From Scylla paramamosain (taxonomy: Eukaryota > Arthropoda > Malacostraca > Decapoda > Portunidae), in assembly GCF_035594125.1 (NCBI RefSeq), contig NW_026973672.1, forward strand, positions 1,050,001-1,114,000: a stretch of 64,000 nucleotides of DNA. The letters run 5' to 3'. The notes under the pieces are model-generated. The model had not been told where the DNA came from and did not search any database. It was given only the letters and a program-made list of their open reading frames with translations. This document shows, piece by piece, positions 11,147 through 23,841 of the stretch. The position numbers and the translations under genes were made by a program. Positions within the stretch are counted from its first letter, which is position 1; each line of letters begins with the position of its first letter.

Positions 11147-11362
11147 TCATTAACTTACAGAATACGACCCACACCCAGAGGAGCAAAGCAGCCCCCTTGG
11201 TGTTAGGTGCTCTTAATAACCTCCTTTCACCTCCTCAATAACAATTTCATCACCAAAAGATACGTAGATCATTAACTTGCAGAATACGAGACATACCCAG
11301 AGAAGCAAGGAAGGTGTCGAGGTGTCAGCAGCTCCTAATAACATCCTTTCATCTTGTCAACA
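11147..11362. repeat. 122-bp tandem duplication
   Basis: Two diverged copies. CATTAACTTACAGAATACGA near 11150 pairs with CATTAACTTGCAGAATACGA near 11272. Both continue with ACCCAGAG, AGCAA, then CTCCTTTCA or ATCCTTTCA, and finally TCAA. Confidence 0.8.
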
Positions 11363-11539
11363 CCAATGCTCAGTCTGATGTTGACGCGGTGTGTCTAGAC
11401 GAAGGACACTTGTCTTTTAATTGAGTCCCAGGAGGAAGTGGAGGTGTAGAGAGTGGAGGTGTTATGAGATTCCCTGGGAGACGTAACCTGAGACACCGGT
11501 TAGTGAATGTGGATAGCCTTGAACCAACTGTCTCGAGAA

Positions 11540-11625
11540 ATAACTTTGAACTTAACCAAAAGGGATTGCCACGTATAGGACTGATGGCTTCTTGCAGCTT
11601 CACTTATTTTAAAAGTTTTGTGGAA
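11540..11625 (+). mobile_element. 3' tail of non-LTR retrotransposon family 1
   Basis: GGGATTGCCACGTATAGGAC, then TGATGGCTTCTTGCAGCTTC, matches the tail shared with 47030-47075 and 51285-51345. Only the tail is recognisable; the upstream 11460-11540 may be decayed element sequence. Confidence 0.55.
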
Positions 11626-11739
11626 GTTGTAAAGGTTTTAAATAGCATTTTCTAGTGATTCTTGTGATGATTTAAGAAGCGTAAGTGCAAATGACTGGAG
11701 TTTTCAGGAGTATTTTTTGTGATTCCAGGGATAGTTTAA

Positions 11740-11779
11740 TGGTGGTAGTGGTAGTGATGGTGGTGGTGGTGAGGGTAGC

Positions 11780-11842
<63 letters not shown>
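11740..11842. repeat. (GGT)n/(AGT)n microsatellite
   Basis: GGT-rich lead-in, then about 21 perfect AGT triplets from 11779. Confidence 0.95.
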
Positions 11843-11843
<1 letters not shown>

Positions 11844-11889
11844 CACGAAGACGAAGAAGGAAAACAACAAGAACAACAATGCACTATCA

Positions 11890-12514
<625 letters not shown>

Positions 12515-12593
<79 letters not shown>

Positions 12594-12619
12594 TTGTGTT
12601 TTCTCTCAGTCTTTACATG

Positions 12620-12689
<70 letters not shown>
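12515..12689. repeat. (GA)n - 28 bp - (CT)n facing pair
   Basis: (GA)n at 12515-12591 and (CT)n at 12620-12689 are separated by only 28 bp, giving a near-perfect inverted repeat of about 70 bp per arm. Confidence 0.97.
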
Positions 12690-12692
<3 letters not shown>

Positions 12693-12718
12693 AAACTTCA
12701 TATATTCACAACGATTTT

Positions 12719-12775
12719 TTACTACTACTACTACTACTACTACTACACACACACACAAACACACACACACACACT
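12719..12775. repeat. (ACT)n-(AC)n compound microsatellite
   Basis: About eight ACT triplets, then AC dinucleotides with one interruption. The following 12776-13049 is unremarkable. Confidence 0.9.
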
Positions 12776-13049
12776 TTCCCTCATGTATCAAACTCCCTGC
12801 TCATCTTACAGACAAATACATACAAACACAACTGCCGTCTCACATTTCTCACTGTTTGTCTGTCAATTAATGCCTGCCTGTCCATCCATTTGTTTCTCTC
12901 TTTTATACACACACGTCCGCCCCCCCCCCACACACGTGGCCAAGTATTATCAAGGCAAACTTAATGAGCCGAGTCGAGTTTACAACAATAAGAGAGAGAA
13001 AAATGTTTATAATGTAGCGGAGAAAGAAGAAGAAAGGAAGTGTATGACA

Positions 13050-13119
13050 AGGAGGAGGAGGAGGAGGAGGAGGAGGAGGAGGAGGAGGAGGAGGAGGAGG
13101 AGGAGGAGGAGGAGGAGGA
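13050..13119. repeat. (GGA)n microsatellite
   Basis: Seventy bases of perfect GGA triplets. Confidence 0.97.
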
Positions 13120-13625
13120 ACACACAAGAAATTCAACAATAGCAACAACGAAAAGAAAATGTAAGAGTATACACAAAATAAAAGAGAAAAATATCAAGAA
13201 ATCATAATTGAACAGAAAAATTTTAATAAAAACAACAAAAGCATTAGACAAAAAAAAACGAAGAAAACAACAAAAAGAAGAAAATATGAAGAGATCACGC
13301 AGGAACTCGAACAAAAACACGAATAAATCAAATAAAAACACAAGCCTTTGAAATAAAAAAGAGCAAGATCGGGAAGAAAAAAGGAAGGAAAAAGTAAATA
13401 TGAGGAAATCACGAAGGAAGCACGAAAAAAAAAAGAAAGAAAATGGAATAAAGAAAACGAAGGATAACAAGACCAAGAAGTAAAATAAAGGAAGGAAAGC
13501 ACACACAAAAAAATAAAGAACGGGGGAACAAAGAAAATAAAAAAAAATAAAATAAAACCCATAATTTCCATTAAACAAGAGAAGGGGAATCTTGCAGAGG
13601 GAAAAAATATGAAATTAAAAAAAAT
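13120..13625. repeat. A/G-rich strand-asymmetric tract
   Basis: About 500 bp of mainly AAGAA/AAAGGA-type sequence with very few T or C. It translates to Phe/Leu/Ser-rich artefacts on the minus strand. No coding evidence. Confidence 0.7.
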
Positions 13626-13669
13626 AAATAAAGAAAAAATGCTTAATCTGCAATCACGATCTCAGGGGG

Positions 13670-13710
<41 letters not shown>
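13670..13710. repeat. (AC)n microsatellite
   Basis: Forty bases of AC ending immediately before the tRNA-like SINE head. Confidence 0.95.
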
Positions 13711-13712
<2 letters not shown>

Positions 13713-13790
13713 GCTCGGTGGTCACATTCTTGCCTCTAACTGGAAGGGTCTGGGTTCGTGTCCCTTTCAGATAAGTAAAGTATTCACTGA
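13711..13790 (+). mobile_element. tRNA-derived SINE head (A and B box)
   Basis: TGGCTCGGTGGTCACATTCT fits an RNA polymerase III A box (TGGCTCGGTGG). About 40 bp downstream GGGTTCGTGTCCC fits a B box and T-arm. The rest does not fold as a functional tRNA: no acceptor pairing is visible and the anticodon region is atypical. A SINE head is therefore more likely than a tRNA gene. No clear 3' tail was found. Confidence 0.5.
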
Positions 13791-13811
13791 TATATGAGAA
13801 GTTAGTGTCTG

Positions 13812-14004
13812 TTTATCTGTGTGTCTGTCTCTGTTCGTCTGTCTGCTTATTCCTGTATTTATTTGTTCCTCTTTGTATCTGTCTTACTGTCGATTTGTCT
13901 GTCTGTCTGTCTTATTTGTCTGCCCATTTGTCTATCTGTCTATCTATCTAGCTATCTGTCTATTTGTACGTATATACGCATATTTGTTTGTCTGTATGCT
14001 TGCC

Positions 14005-14066
<62 letters not shown>
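13812..14066. repeat. degenerate (TCTG/TCTA)n tract ending in (CT)n
   Basis: Decayed TCTG, TCTA and TTTG tetranucleotides to 14006, then a perfect (CT)30. Confidence 0.9.
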
Positions 14067-14068
<2 letters not shown>

Positions 14069-14221
14069 GTAACATCCTCTAATTGGCGTAAAGGTAACAC
14101 AGCCAGTCTCTTAATTAGCGAGGAATGAAACAAGCCTGTAATTGCCACACACTCATCCATCAGTCCATCAGTCAATCAATTACTCATTCCAGTGGTAACA
14201 ATCTCCAATATCACTATCCTC

Positions 14222-14224
<3 letters not shown>

Positions 14225-14302
<78 letters not shown>

Positions 14303-14363
14303 GTTGTTCGCTACGTTTCTTCACTGACAAGAGGAGGAGGAGGAGGAGGAGGAGGAGGAGGAG
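14225..14363. repeat. (CT)n and (AGG)n microsatellites
   Basis: (CT)38 at 14225-14300 and about ten AGG triplets at 14333-14363, 32 bp apart. Confidence 0.95.
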
Positions 14364-14466
14364 TAAATATTTGCTTTTCCTTCCTGTGTACATATTCTCG
14401 TGTGTACACACCATTACATATTTGTCACGTACACAACGCACATGATTCTGTATAGGTCGATGATCA

Positions 14467-14474
14467 CCACCACC

Positions 14475-14505
<31 letters not shown>

Positions 14506-14570
14506 GCAACAACAGTAGCACCACCAACAACAACAATACCAAACACCACTCTATCACCAATACTAACAAC

Positions 14571-14614
<44 letters not shown>

Positions 14615-14640
14615 TAATAACAATAATAGTAAATAATAAT
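14467..14640. repeat. (CAC)n, (AAC)n and (AAT)n triplet cluster
   Basis: Three triplet types follow one another: CAC to about 14490, AAC/AGC to 14560, then AAT to 14640. Confidence 0.92.
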
Positions 14641-14744
14641 AACTTCAAACACAACACAGCATTATGTACTTTACTAACAATCCGTGGACACACTCATAAT
14701 AATAATATTCCAACTGCATTAACAAACACAGTCTGAACATGATT

Positions 14745-14746
14745 CA

Positions 14747-14777
<31 letters not shown>

Positions 14778-14779
14778 TA

Positions 14780-14853
<74 letters not shown>
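14745..14853. repeat. (AC)n and (CT)n microsatellites
   Basis: (AC)15 at 14745-14774 and (CT)35 at 14783-14853. Confidence 0.95.
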
Positions 14854-14854
<1 letters not shown>

Positions 14855-14891
14855 AGCCTCACACAGAATTACGCAGTTCACACCGGGGGTA

Positions 14892-14998
14892 AGGAGGAGG
14901 AGGAAGAGGAGGAGGAGGAGGAGGAGGAGGAGGAGGAGGCGATAGTGGTATTGCTGGTAACTAGTAGCATCGCAGCTGGTGGTGGTGGTAGCAGACCC

Positions 14999-15047
<49 letters not shown>

Positions 15048-15145
15048 ATAGTAGTAGTAGTAGTAGTATCAATAATATTAGTAGTCGTGAAGATAGCGGT
15101 GGTAATGGTGGTGGTGGTGGTGGTGGTGACGGCAGCGGCGGCGGC
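14892..15145. repeat. (AGG)n, (AGT)n and (GGT)n triplet cluster
   Basis: AGG 14892-14939, AGT 15000-15069 with ATAGT variants, then GGT/GGC triplets to 15145. All are on the same strand and purine-plus-T biased. Confidence 0.92.
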
Positions 15146-15260
15146 AAACCTCCCCCATCATTTTTCTTGCCTCTCATCGTCACACGCTACGCCGCTAATA
15201 AAATGATGAACAGCAAACTCGTAGACCCATAAAGGCAACCAAATAAATACACCATTACCG

Positions 15261-15262
<2 letters not shown>

Positions 15263-15325
<63 letters not shown>
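15263..15325. repeat. (CT)n microsatellite
   Basis: Sixty-three bases of perfect CT. Confidence 0.97.
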
Positions 15326-15328
<3 letters not shown>

Positions 15329-15547
15329 TCTCGAGTACTTTCATCTAATCACGTAAAGCTTTTTATAACTAATTACGTTCAATATTGTATTACTTCATTA
15401 ATTTCTATATGACTTCCCTTTTGAAATCTATTAAGAATTATGTCAAGGCAAGTTCTTAAAAGCCTCTACGTTTCGCTCAATTCTAAATTAAAATAGAGTA
15501 ACAAGTTGTAAGAGGGTTAATTAGTCAGCCTCGTTAATTTTAGAAGA

Positions 15548-15564
15548 GTATGCAGTGTTTTCTT

Positions 15565-15648
<84 letters not shown>

Positions 15649-15663
15649 GTATGCAGTTTTCTT

Positions 15664-15747
<84 letters not shown>

Positions 15748-15762
15748 GTATGCAGTTTTCTT

Positions 15763-15840
<78 letters not shown>
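15548..15840. repeat. three tandem copies of a macro-unit carrying (GA)n
   Basis: The 22-23 bp leader with core TATGCAGTTTTCTTATCGAG occurs three times (near 15548, 15648 and 15747). Each copy is followed by a (GA)n run of about 36-39 units (15568-15645, 15667-15744, 15766-15840). The first leader has one extra G. Leader and microsatellite were duplicated together, giving a period of about 100 bp. Confidence 0.93.
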
Positions 15841-15843
<3 letters not shown>

Positions 15844-16204
15844 ATTATGCAAGTCCCCAAAATTAAAAAGTCAGTTTAAAGGTTATGAATCTTTTATTAA
15901 CACAATTACCAAATAAAAAAATAAAAGTTATTGATGCCAACAAGCTAAAAAAAAAAAAAATGGTAGCTGGAATCTTTAACAAGGCTATCTATGAACGTCC
16001 CTGAAATTACAAAGCCTGTTTCAAAGGTTTAGAGAGAGTTTTTCATTAACAATATTCAGGAATCTTTATTAACAATATTACCCAAGCTATTAAAAGGAAG
16101 CGGCAGGAATCTTCCACCAGGCCGCGTGTTTGTGGGGACAACACATTCTCAGGCGACGCGGTGTCATTATTACGGTAATGAACAATTTTTACCCTAACTG
16201 GCAA

Positions 16205-16348
16205 TCCCTCGCCGCTGGTAGTGATGGTGGTGGTGGTGGTGCTGCTACCTCCACCACTACTACCAGTAACAAAAACACCCATTCAAAAGTTCACTATTAC
16301 TGTTGTTTTTGTTTTTAATGTTGTGGTCATGAACAGTGTCAACAAGGA

Positions 16349-16407
<59 letters not shown>

Positions 16408-16408
16408 G
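16205..16408. repeat. (GGT)n and (TTA)n microsatellites
   Basis: GGT-based triplets near 16215-16260 and a perfect (TTA)19 at 16350-16408. Confidence 0.92.
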
Positions 16409-16440
16409 TTTCGTTGTTGATATAAGTGTTAACATTAAGC

Positions 16441-16600
16441 GTACACCACCACCACCACCGCCGCCAAAACCACACCACTACCATTATCACCATCACCACC
16501 ATAACCATTTCAACAGTCTCCCATCACCACCATCATCACCACCGCTATCACCACCACCACCAGCACTGCCTGCCCCTCCAGTCCTCCATTCTGTTCCGCC
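16441..16600. repeat. degenerate (CAC/CAT)n tract
   Basis: CAC, CAT and CCG triplets mixed with ACCATT; cryptically simple. Confidence 0.75.
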
Positions 16601-16653
16601 ACCATCACGTTCATTACACATTCTGTCTCCACAATATCATCATCACGAAATAC

Positions 16654-16759
<106 letters not shown>

Positions 16760-16879
16760 TGGCATTATGTTATCACTCCTCACTACACACACACAAACAC
16801 ACACATTCACATACACACACTGATAACACTATTCCCTCAGCCCCGTGAACTGCTGTCATACCATCGGCAAAACAACACT

Positions 16880-17140
16880 ATGAAGTGTGTGTTTTGTTTT
16901 TCTACATGTCCCTTTTATCGCGAGTGGTGAGCGGCGCGCCACACGAAGCATATGAAGCAGGGTTCGCGAAACAGCACAAGGCTCGGGGAAAACACTGCGG
17001 CCAGCTTTCAGGCGATTCTATGAAGCTTCCTTTGTCTCGACGCTGTTCAGAGGACCAGGGAGTGAGTGATGTGCTGTATCCTGGCGTGCGTGATGCGTCG
17101 AGACTTGTTTGTGAGGCAGGAAAGTGTGGGATGTATATTC
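16880..17140. other. unassigned GC-richer unique sequence
   Basis: An 86-codon plus-strand ORF (16885-17145) has mixed composition, but no domain, splice or start support was seen. Kept as unassigned sequence rather than a gene. Confidence 0.35.
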
Positions 17141-17143
17141 TAT

Positions 17144-17660
17144 GAAGATTTATATAGAGTACTGCATGTTGCACTAAAATCTTTAGGCATCGACCTGTGT
17201 CTGTGAGGGAAGAGAGTGTGAGAGGTGCAGTATATGACGAACATGTTGTGTACGATCGGTATGATGTTTTACACTGTTACTCGTAATCCTATGAAGTCTT
17301 AACAAAAAAAAGGTGCTTGCGAATTATGTATCAAGAGGTGCATATTACCAATGTCTTGTTGAAGTATAGTATATGATGATGTGAATACGAATATCATGAT
17401 TATTAAAAATTGCTATACTTTATCATTATTGTTCATGTGTTATACGGTGTTCCTCATGATGCAGTGAATGTTTATGTGGGAGTGAAAGGATGAATGACTG
17501 TAATAAAGTGCAATGCATCAATGTGTGTATTATGAAGTCTTACATATCATTATGAGGTACTGCATGTTATATTTTGGTGTTTATTAGCGAGGAGGGTGTT
17601 GTGTGAGGAATGGAATGAAGATGTGTGTTATGCGTGTCATGAATCGAGTGATGCATTTCA
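17144..17660. repeat. degenerate long-period repeat (TATGAAGTCTTA / GTACTGCATGTT)
   Basis: TATGAAGTCTTA recurs at about 17290 and 17530, and GTACTGCATGTT at about 17158 and 17555. Many diverged TGTGTTATG and ATGATGTG motifs lie between. An old, poorly resolved tandem array. Confidence 0.5.
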
Positions 17661-17765
17661 TGAAGACATGAAGAGAGCACCAAAATGTGGTTTTGTTATC
17701 TTTTATACAGAATAATACACGAGACTGCGTATATGAGTGTTATTCATATCTGAGAAAGAGAATAC

Positions 17766-17787
17766 TGTTGTTGTTGTTGTTGTTGTT

Positions 17788-17832
<45 letters not shown>

Positions 17833-17852
17833 GCTGCTGCTGCTGCTGTTGT
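17766..17852. repeat. (TTG)n-(CTG)n microsatellite
   Basis: TTG triplets with one TTA interruption, ending in about five CTG units. Confidence 0.95.
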
Positions 17853-18060
17853 TTTTGTTCTTGCAGTTGTTCAATTTATGTGATAATTAAAAGCAAAATG
17901 CGTGAATGAAAATATTGAGAGCGACTGCGACTAACATTATAAATATTTTCTTTCGTTTTTTTTTTTCGTGTGTCTCCGAAATAGAGATGAAAGAAGGCTG
18001 CTCAAACATACGCACATACTTGTATCGGAAAAAAAAATCCTGTGGTGAAATGAGGCTGAG

Positions 18061-18067
18061 ACATACA

Positions 18068-18101
<34 letters not shown>

Positions 18102-18134
18102 CATACATACATACATACATACATACATACATAC
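18061..18134. repeat. (ACAT)n microsatellite
   Basis: About eighteen ACAT tetranucleotides with one ATAT variant. Confidence 0.95.
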
Positions 18135-18223
18135 AAGCAGATCGAAACAAATAGGTGTAGAGATTGGGAGACAGAGGGACAGTCAGACATAGGCAGATAA
18201 ATAAAGTTGAAGATAAGGGAGAG

Positions 18224-18770
<547 letters not shown>

Positions 18771-18895
18771 AAGACACTCCTCCATCTCCCTGATGACCGT
18801 AAGCATGAGTGATGGGGAAGTGAAGTCAAGTGAAGTGAGGTATATTTAGATCAAAATGTCTGAAAATAGTTCTTGATTTTATTATATTCAGTACG

Positions 18896-18930
18896 TGGTG
18901 GTGGTGGTGGTGGTGGTGGTGGTGGTGGTA
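18896..18930. repeat. (GGT)n microsatellite
   Basis: About twelve GGT triplets. Confidence 0.93.
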
Positions 18931-19189
18931 GTAAGAGATACGAAATGTTGGACTAGATGGAAATAATGTGAGATACCAAAGCTAGATTCTTCTATTTCAC
19001 TTCCATAGAAATAAAAAAAAAGCGAACATATTTAAATAATACGAAATGTTATAGTAGAACAGAATAATGTCAAAGAACAATACCTGAGTCTTTATCTGTT
19101 TGTCTGTCTCCTACACAAATAATAATAGCGAGGAATTAGGGGCAGCAGGAAGCATTATACTGCATCATAATTACTGCACTCAACAATTC

Positions 19190-20395
19190 TGGATCCTATT
19201 GTTTATCTTCAATACAGACAAAGAGAAGATAACTATAGGAGAACCAGAGTTACAGGGAAGACAAGGAAGAGGCGAGGGGTGACGAGAAGAGTCATAAGGC
19301 ATACAGGGAAAACAGGAAAGACGAAGGGTGAGGACAGAACTCTTATAATACAAAGGAAAATGTAAGACGAGAACTGAAAAAAAAAAGATGAAGGAAGACA
19401 AGGACAACAGAGACAATAGAGGTAATAGGAACAAGGCCACATGATTTACAAGACAAGAGAAGACAAGAGGCGACGAGAGAAGAGGAGGCCACCAGGGTTA
19501 CATGAAAAAGGGAAAAGAAGACGAGACAAAATAAACATGAGGAATCAGGATAGGAAATGATAAAAGGCTAATAACCAAAGGAAGGTCAAAAGGACAGCAA
19601 TGTTACAAAAGAAATAAGTGGAATATGGAAGGGGAAACAGAGACAGCAGTGTTAAAAGGGGAGAGATAGAACGGTTCAAGAGGAAGACAAGGGAAACACG
19701 AGGGGAAAATGACACCAGGTAACAAGGAAAACAAGGCAAATGGCAAGGGGAAACAGGGGAAGCAATGTTAAAAGGGAGTAAGAAAAAGGCACAAAAATAA
19801 CAAGGTTGCAAAGGGTAGGGAAGGAAGACGAGACAACAGTGTAAGGGGAAACAAGGGATAAACAAGGGAAACAGGCCATTAAAATTACAAGCAAGGAAAA
19901 GACATTAATACAATAAGGCAAGATAAATGGAAATAACGGGAAAACAAGGGTAGATAAGGAGATAGGGACGGTGTTAAGAGGGGAGAGGGGAGGGTAAGGC
20001 GCAGACTGCAAGGTGAACAAGCGAGTTACAAGGGGAGGGGGAGATAAGGGTTGGCAAAGAGGACAGTGCATGAGGGTTGAAAGATAAACAAAGGGAAACA
20101 AGAGGAAATAAGGGAGATACGTTATGAAGTTTACAAAGGAGAAAAGAGGAAACCAGGGAAAGGAAAACAAGAGCAGGAAATTTACAAGGTACATAGACAA
20201 GAGGAATCAAGGAAGATTACATAGGAAGTCTGCAAAGGAAACAGGGAGAAACAAAGGAAAACAAAGTGAGACAAGGATAAATAATGCAGGCTGTGGAAAA
20301 ATAGTAAGGAAAGACACAAATAGGAAAAAGCGAGGTAGGGTTTAGTGGCAAGTTAGGGCAGTGGAAAAGAAAAGGAAGAGAAGGGTGACGAGAGA

Positions 20396-20400
<5 letters not shown>
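19190..20400. repeat. 1.2-kb purine-biased degenerate repeat tract
   Basis: Mostly A and G, built from related phrases. ACAGCAATGTTACAAAAG, AGCAGTGTTAAAAGGGGA, AGCAATGTTAAAAGGGA and ACAACAGTGTAAGGGGA recur at about 19592, 19640, 19758 and 19834, and ACAAGG/GGGAAACA phrases recur throughout. It is an ancient tandem array. The long minus-strand Pro/Leu/Ser/Phe ORFs here are artefacts. Confidence 0.65.
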
Positions 20401-20599
<199 letters not shown>

Positions 20600-20729
20600 C
20601 GTAAACAAACCCACATAAATATACAAGTTTTCTTTTCTATAAATAAATAAAAAGGCGATAGAGCAAAGCATACAAAAAGTGAGACAGACAAACACAAACA
20701 AACAAACAGACAACAACAGAAAATACAAG

Positions 20730-21075
20730 TGTTTCTCTTTTATTATTTATCTTATCGACGACAACATATATGACAAGCTTTCCTCTACTTTTTATTCATT
20801 TATTTTTTTTATTTATTTTCATTTGTATCGTTATTTCCGTTACTTATAAGATATACAAGTTTTTTTTCTTCGTATTTCTTGTTCATTTACTCTATTTTTT
20901 TCTATTTTTTTTCTATTTATTTTATCTACAACACACACACAAGCTTTCTATTTTTCTTCCTTTGTTCATATTTTCTTCATCACAATTTCTCTTATCGGCA
21001 ACATGCGTTATCTACACTTCATTTATTTACTTTATATTTTCTTCTTTTTTTTTTTTATCTTTCATTGATACCAAC
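20730..21075. repeat. T-rich strand-asymmetric tract
   Basis: About 340 bp of TTTATTT/TTCTTT sequence with few purines. No gene evidence. Confidence 0.65.
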
Positions 21076-21180
21076 GACAAATCCCACGTCCTTCCATGTT
21101 CCCTTCACTAACAGAACGAACAACAAAGGTAAACAAGAAGGTGTAGATACAGTTTTCCAATAACGTCTCTACAACACTTC

Positions 21181-21182
<2 letters not shown>

Positions 21183-21250
<68 letters not shown>

Positions 21251-21271
21251 AGACATATGCTACTGCCCCTA

Positions 21272-21330
<59 letters not shown>
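21183..21330. repeat. (GA)n - 26 bp - (CT)n facing pair
   Basis: (GA)n at 21183-21247 and (CT)n at 21274-21330, separated by 26 bp. The arms are complementary over about 57 bp. Confidence 0.97.
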
Positions 21331-21335
<5 letters not shown>

Positions 21336-21388
21336 TCAGCGCCCTTCCCGCAATGCTCTGGTAATCCTTCTTCAGTTGCAAGCTCACT

Positions 21389-21415
21389 CACACACACACA
21401 CACACACACACACAC
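21389..21415. repeat. (CA)n microsatellite
   Basis: Short CA run of about 13 units. Confidence 0.9.
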
Positions 21416-21479
21416 GTACCTTCCCCATTTTCATTCAGTATTCACGTACTGCATGGCACGTGTCACCGATCAATACACG

Positions 21480-21570
21480 ATGGGGATGAAGGAGTGAAAG
21501 AAGAGAAGGGAAAAACAGAGAAAGTGAGGGAGGTAGGAAAAAAAAAGACCGATGATGGTAAATGACTAGG

Positions 21571-21644
<74 letters not shown>

Positions 21645-22042
21645 GTAGTAAGGAGTAAATGGGAAAAAAAGATAGGATGAAAAGAGGAACAGAGGAAGGG
21701 GAAGATAAAAGGGAAGATAGGAGAGCGATAAGGAGGGAAGGGGGAAAGGTGAGAGGGGAGTGAGAGAACGTGAGGGGAAGGGAGAGGAGAAGGGAGAAAA
21801 ACAATAACAGGAAAGCGAAACAGGAGACAGAAGAAATTTGGATAGCTGGGTGAGGAGAAAGAGGGGAACTGGATGGGAAGAGGAAAGATGTGAGGAAAAG
21901 GGAGAAGAAAAGAAGAGGGGAGGAAGAGGAAGAAGAAACTTGGAGGGTTGGATAAAGTAGAAGCAAAGAGAGAGAGAGAAGAGGAGAGAAGAGGAGGGCA
22001 GGGAGAGGAAAAGAGGGAGATAATAGGAGAGGAAGGAAAAAA

Positions 22043-22133
<91 letters not shown>
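21480..22133. repeat. purine tract with two (GA)n runs
   Basis: GA-biased for about 650 bp, with perfect (AG)35 at 21573-21643 and (GA)43 at 22046-22133. The GGAGAAG-type sequence between is a likely decayed continuation. Confidence 0.85.
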
Positions 22134-22136
<3 letters not shown>

Positions 22137-22375
22137 TCAGGTAAAAAAACTTGAATAAAAAAAAAGCAGCATTAATTTACAACCTTACATTATTAATAAC
22201 TTACACCTCTATCCAATAAACACTAAATATATTACCTGCGAAAACACTTAACACCACATCATAATTTCGAGTCTTTAATTACAACATAAGACAGACAAGA
22301 CCGGGATTGGAGGGAGGATCGGCCATTCGAACTCGTAAACTCCCGGATTAAATCTCACCGTAGGAGGCGATTAGA

Positions 22376-23010
22376 GGATCGTTCAAACTCCCAAGGCTTT
22401 CACGGCTGGAGGGAGAAAGAGACGCGATGTACCTACCAGGGCCATCACCCGTGTTCAGAAATACTGCTCTCTCAACGTGACTGTTTTCAAAGGTAAGAGA
22501 GGTAATTAGCAGGGTTCTCAAAAGTGTTTCCGATGTCAATAATGTAAAAATCTTGTTCATCTATCACTAAAACCTTGAAAAAACATCTTCAAATATCCGC
22601 GTCACTTCAATTACTAATTTTTGAAAATAATTACCGGGTTTTCAAGTGTGTTTCCCGAGTTAATAACATGAATATTTTGTTCACCTATCAGCAAAACCTT
22701 TAAAAAACATCTTTTAAAAACCCGCGTCACTTTAACTACACCCTTTTGAAAACAATTTGTCGGGTTCTCAAGTGTGTTTCTCCATTCAATAATGCAAAAA
22801 TTCTTGTTAATCTGTCACTAGAACCATAAAGATACCCTTAGAGACACGCTTCACTTCAAATAAAGCCTTCTGAAAGTAGTCGACGTGCAGGCAGAAGTGT
22901 TTCAGAATATGGACCTAAGACTTAAGGGATCGTTCGGGATTCCGGGGCTATGAGAGCTGGAGGGAGGTTGAGGGCCGCGATGGAGCACTACGAGGCATCA
23001 GGAAGGATGA
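22376..23010. repeat. diverged direct repeats flanking the MITE-like array
   Basis: 22376-22445 and 22925-23010 share GGATCGTTC, then GGCT, GCTGGAGGGA and CGCGATG in order and orientation. They flank MITE-like copy 1, so either a segment was duplicated around the element or the element inserted between duplicated sequences. Confidence 0.5.
22453..22915 (-). mobile_element. MITE-like element, copy 1, internally multiplied
   Basis: It ends at the right with GCAGAAGTGTTTCAGAATAT, the reverse complement of the family left end. The interior is repeated about three times: the core TCTCAAGTGTGTTTC plus CAATAATG recurs near 22512, 22636 and 22761, 124-125 bp apart. Each unit also has TTGTTMATCTGTCACTA and AACCAT or AACCTT. 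Non-coding. Confidence 0.75.
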
Positions 23011-23019
23011 TCCTCACTC

Positions 23020-23840
23020 AGAAAGTCGTCACACTCTTACAGTCTTGCTGGTTTAAGTGTTGTACTGCAATGTTATAGGAAGGTACAAGTGCTGTTTTTA
23101 ATTTTTCGAAGCCAAGGATCAGTTTCTTCTACGACTGAAAAAGTAAATACACAAAATAAACAAAAGAAAAGAAAATAAAGTAAAAATGAGAAAGAAAAGA
23201 GACATTAAAAGAAAGAAAAAACAAAACATACTGGTATAAATGTCAATATAACATACGTAGACACAAACTAAATAAACAAACAAATAAATAAACAAGCAGG
23301 AAATGGAGCGTTACTTAAGTACTAAGCACACAACTTTCCTTAACCCCCTAATTAGTTTTCCCTTGCCCATTCACTCAACTACTTAATCTCCATTCACAGT
23401 CCTCCCTCAGAGACGTAAATTACTCCTACTATGCCATTCCTAACTCAGCCTTCGTGCATTACTTTCATTATTCACCTCCACATACTCCTAGCGTCTTTCC
23501 TTTACTTGTATTTACCTTCATAAATGTTTGTGTTTACCTGCTCCATGTTCGTCCACTTACTTCTCTACTTTCTTTTAAAAACTCGCTATTTGCTCATTCA
23601 ATTATGCATCATTCTGTTGCTAATTTGCTCTGCACTGGCTGCCTCATGCATGACAAAGACCTGTATTTTTGTAGCCGTTCTCTCAAAAGGATTGGATTTG
23701 AAACTATACGAATTAATAGCCATGATTGTCTCTACAATTAATGGTGTTATTTTTTTTTTAGCTTTCTTTGTATCACTTGAACAATAAAACTAACTTAAAA
23801 AGTACCAAAAGCTTTTTCTGGCTGACTCACTATTTTGTAA
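23020..23840. other. no gene seen
   Basis: AT-rich sequence, A-rich at 23130-23300. A 95-codon plus-strand ORF (23454-23741) has ordinary composition but no recognisable motif or splice support. Confidence 0.45.
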
Positions 23841-23841
23841 T

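Noticed and set aside
13711..13790. Functional tRNA gene
   Set aside because: A and B boxes present but acceptor and anticodon arms do not form; better read as a SINE head.
18061..18134. CRISPR-like regular repeat
   Set aside because: Simple (ACAT)n without spacers; none of the repeat arrays in the window has the repeat-spacer layout of CRISPR, and the DNA is eukaryotic.
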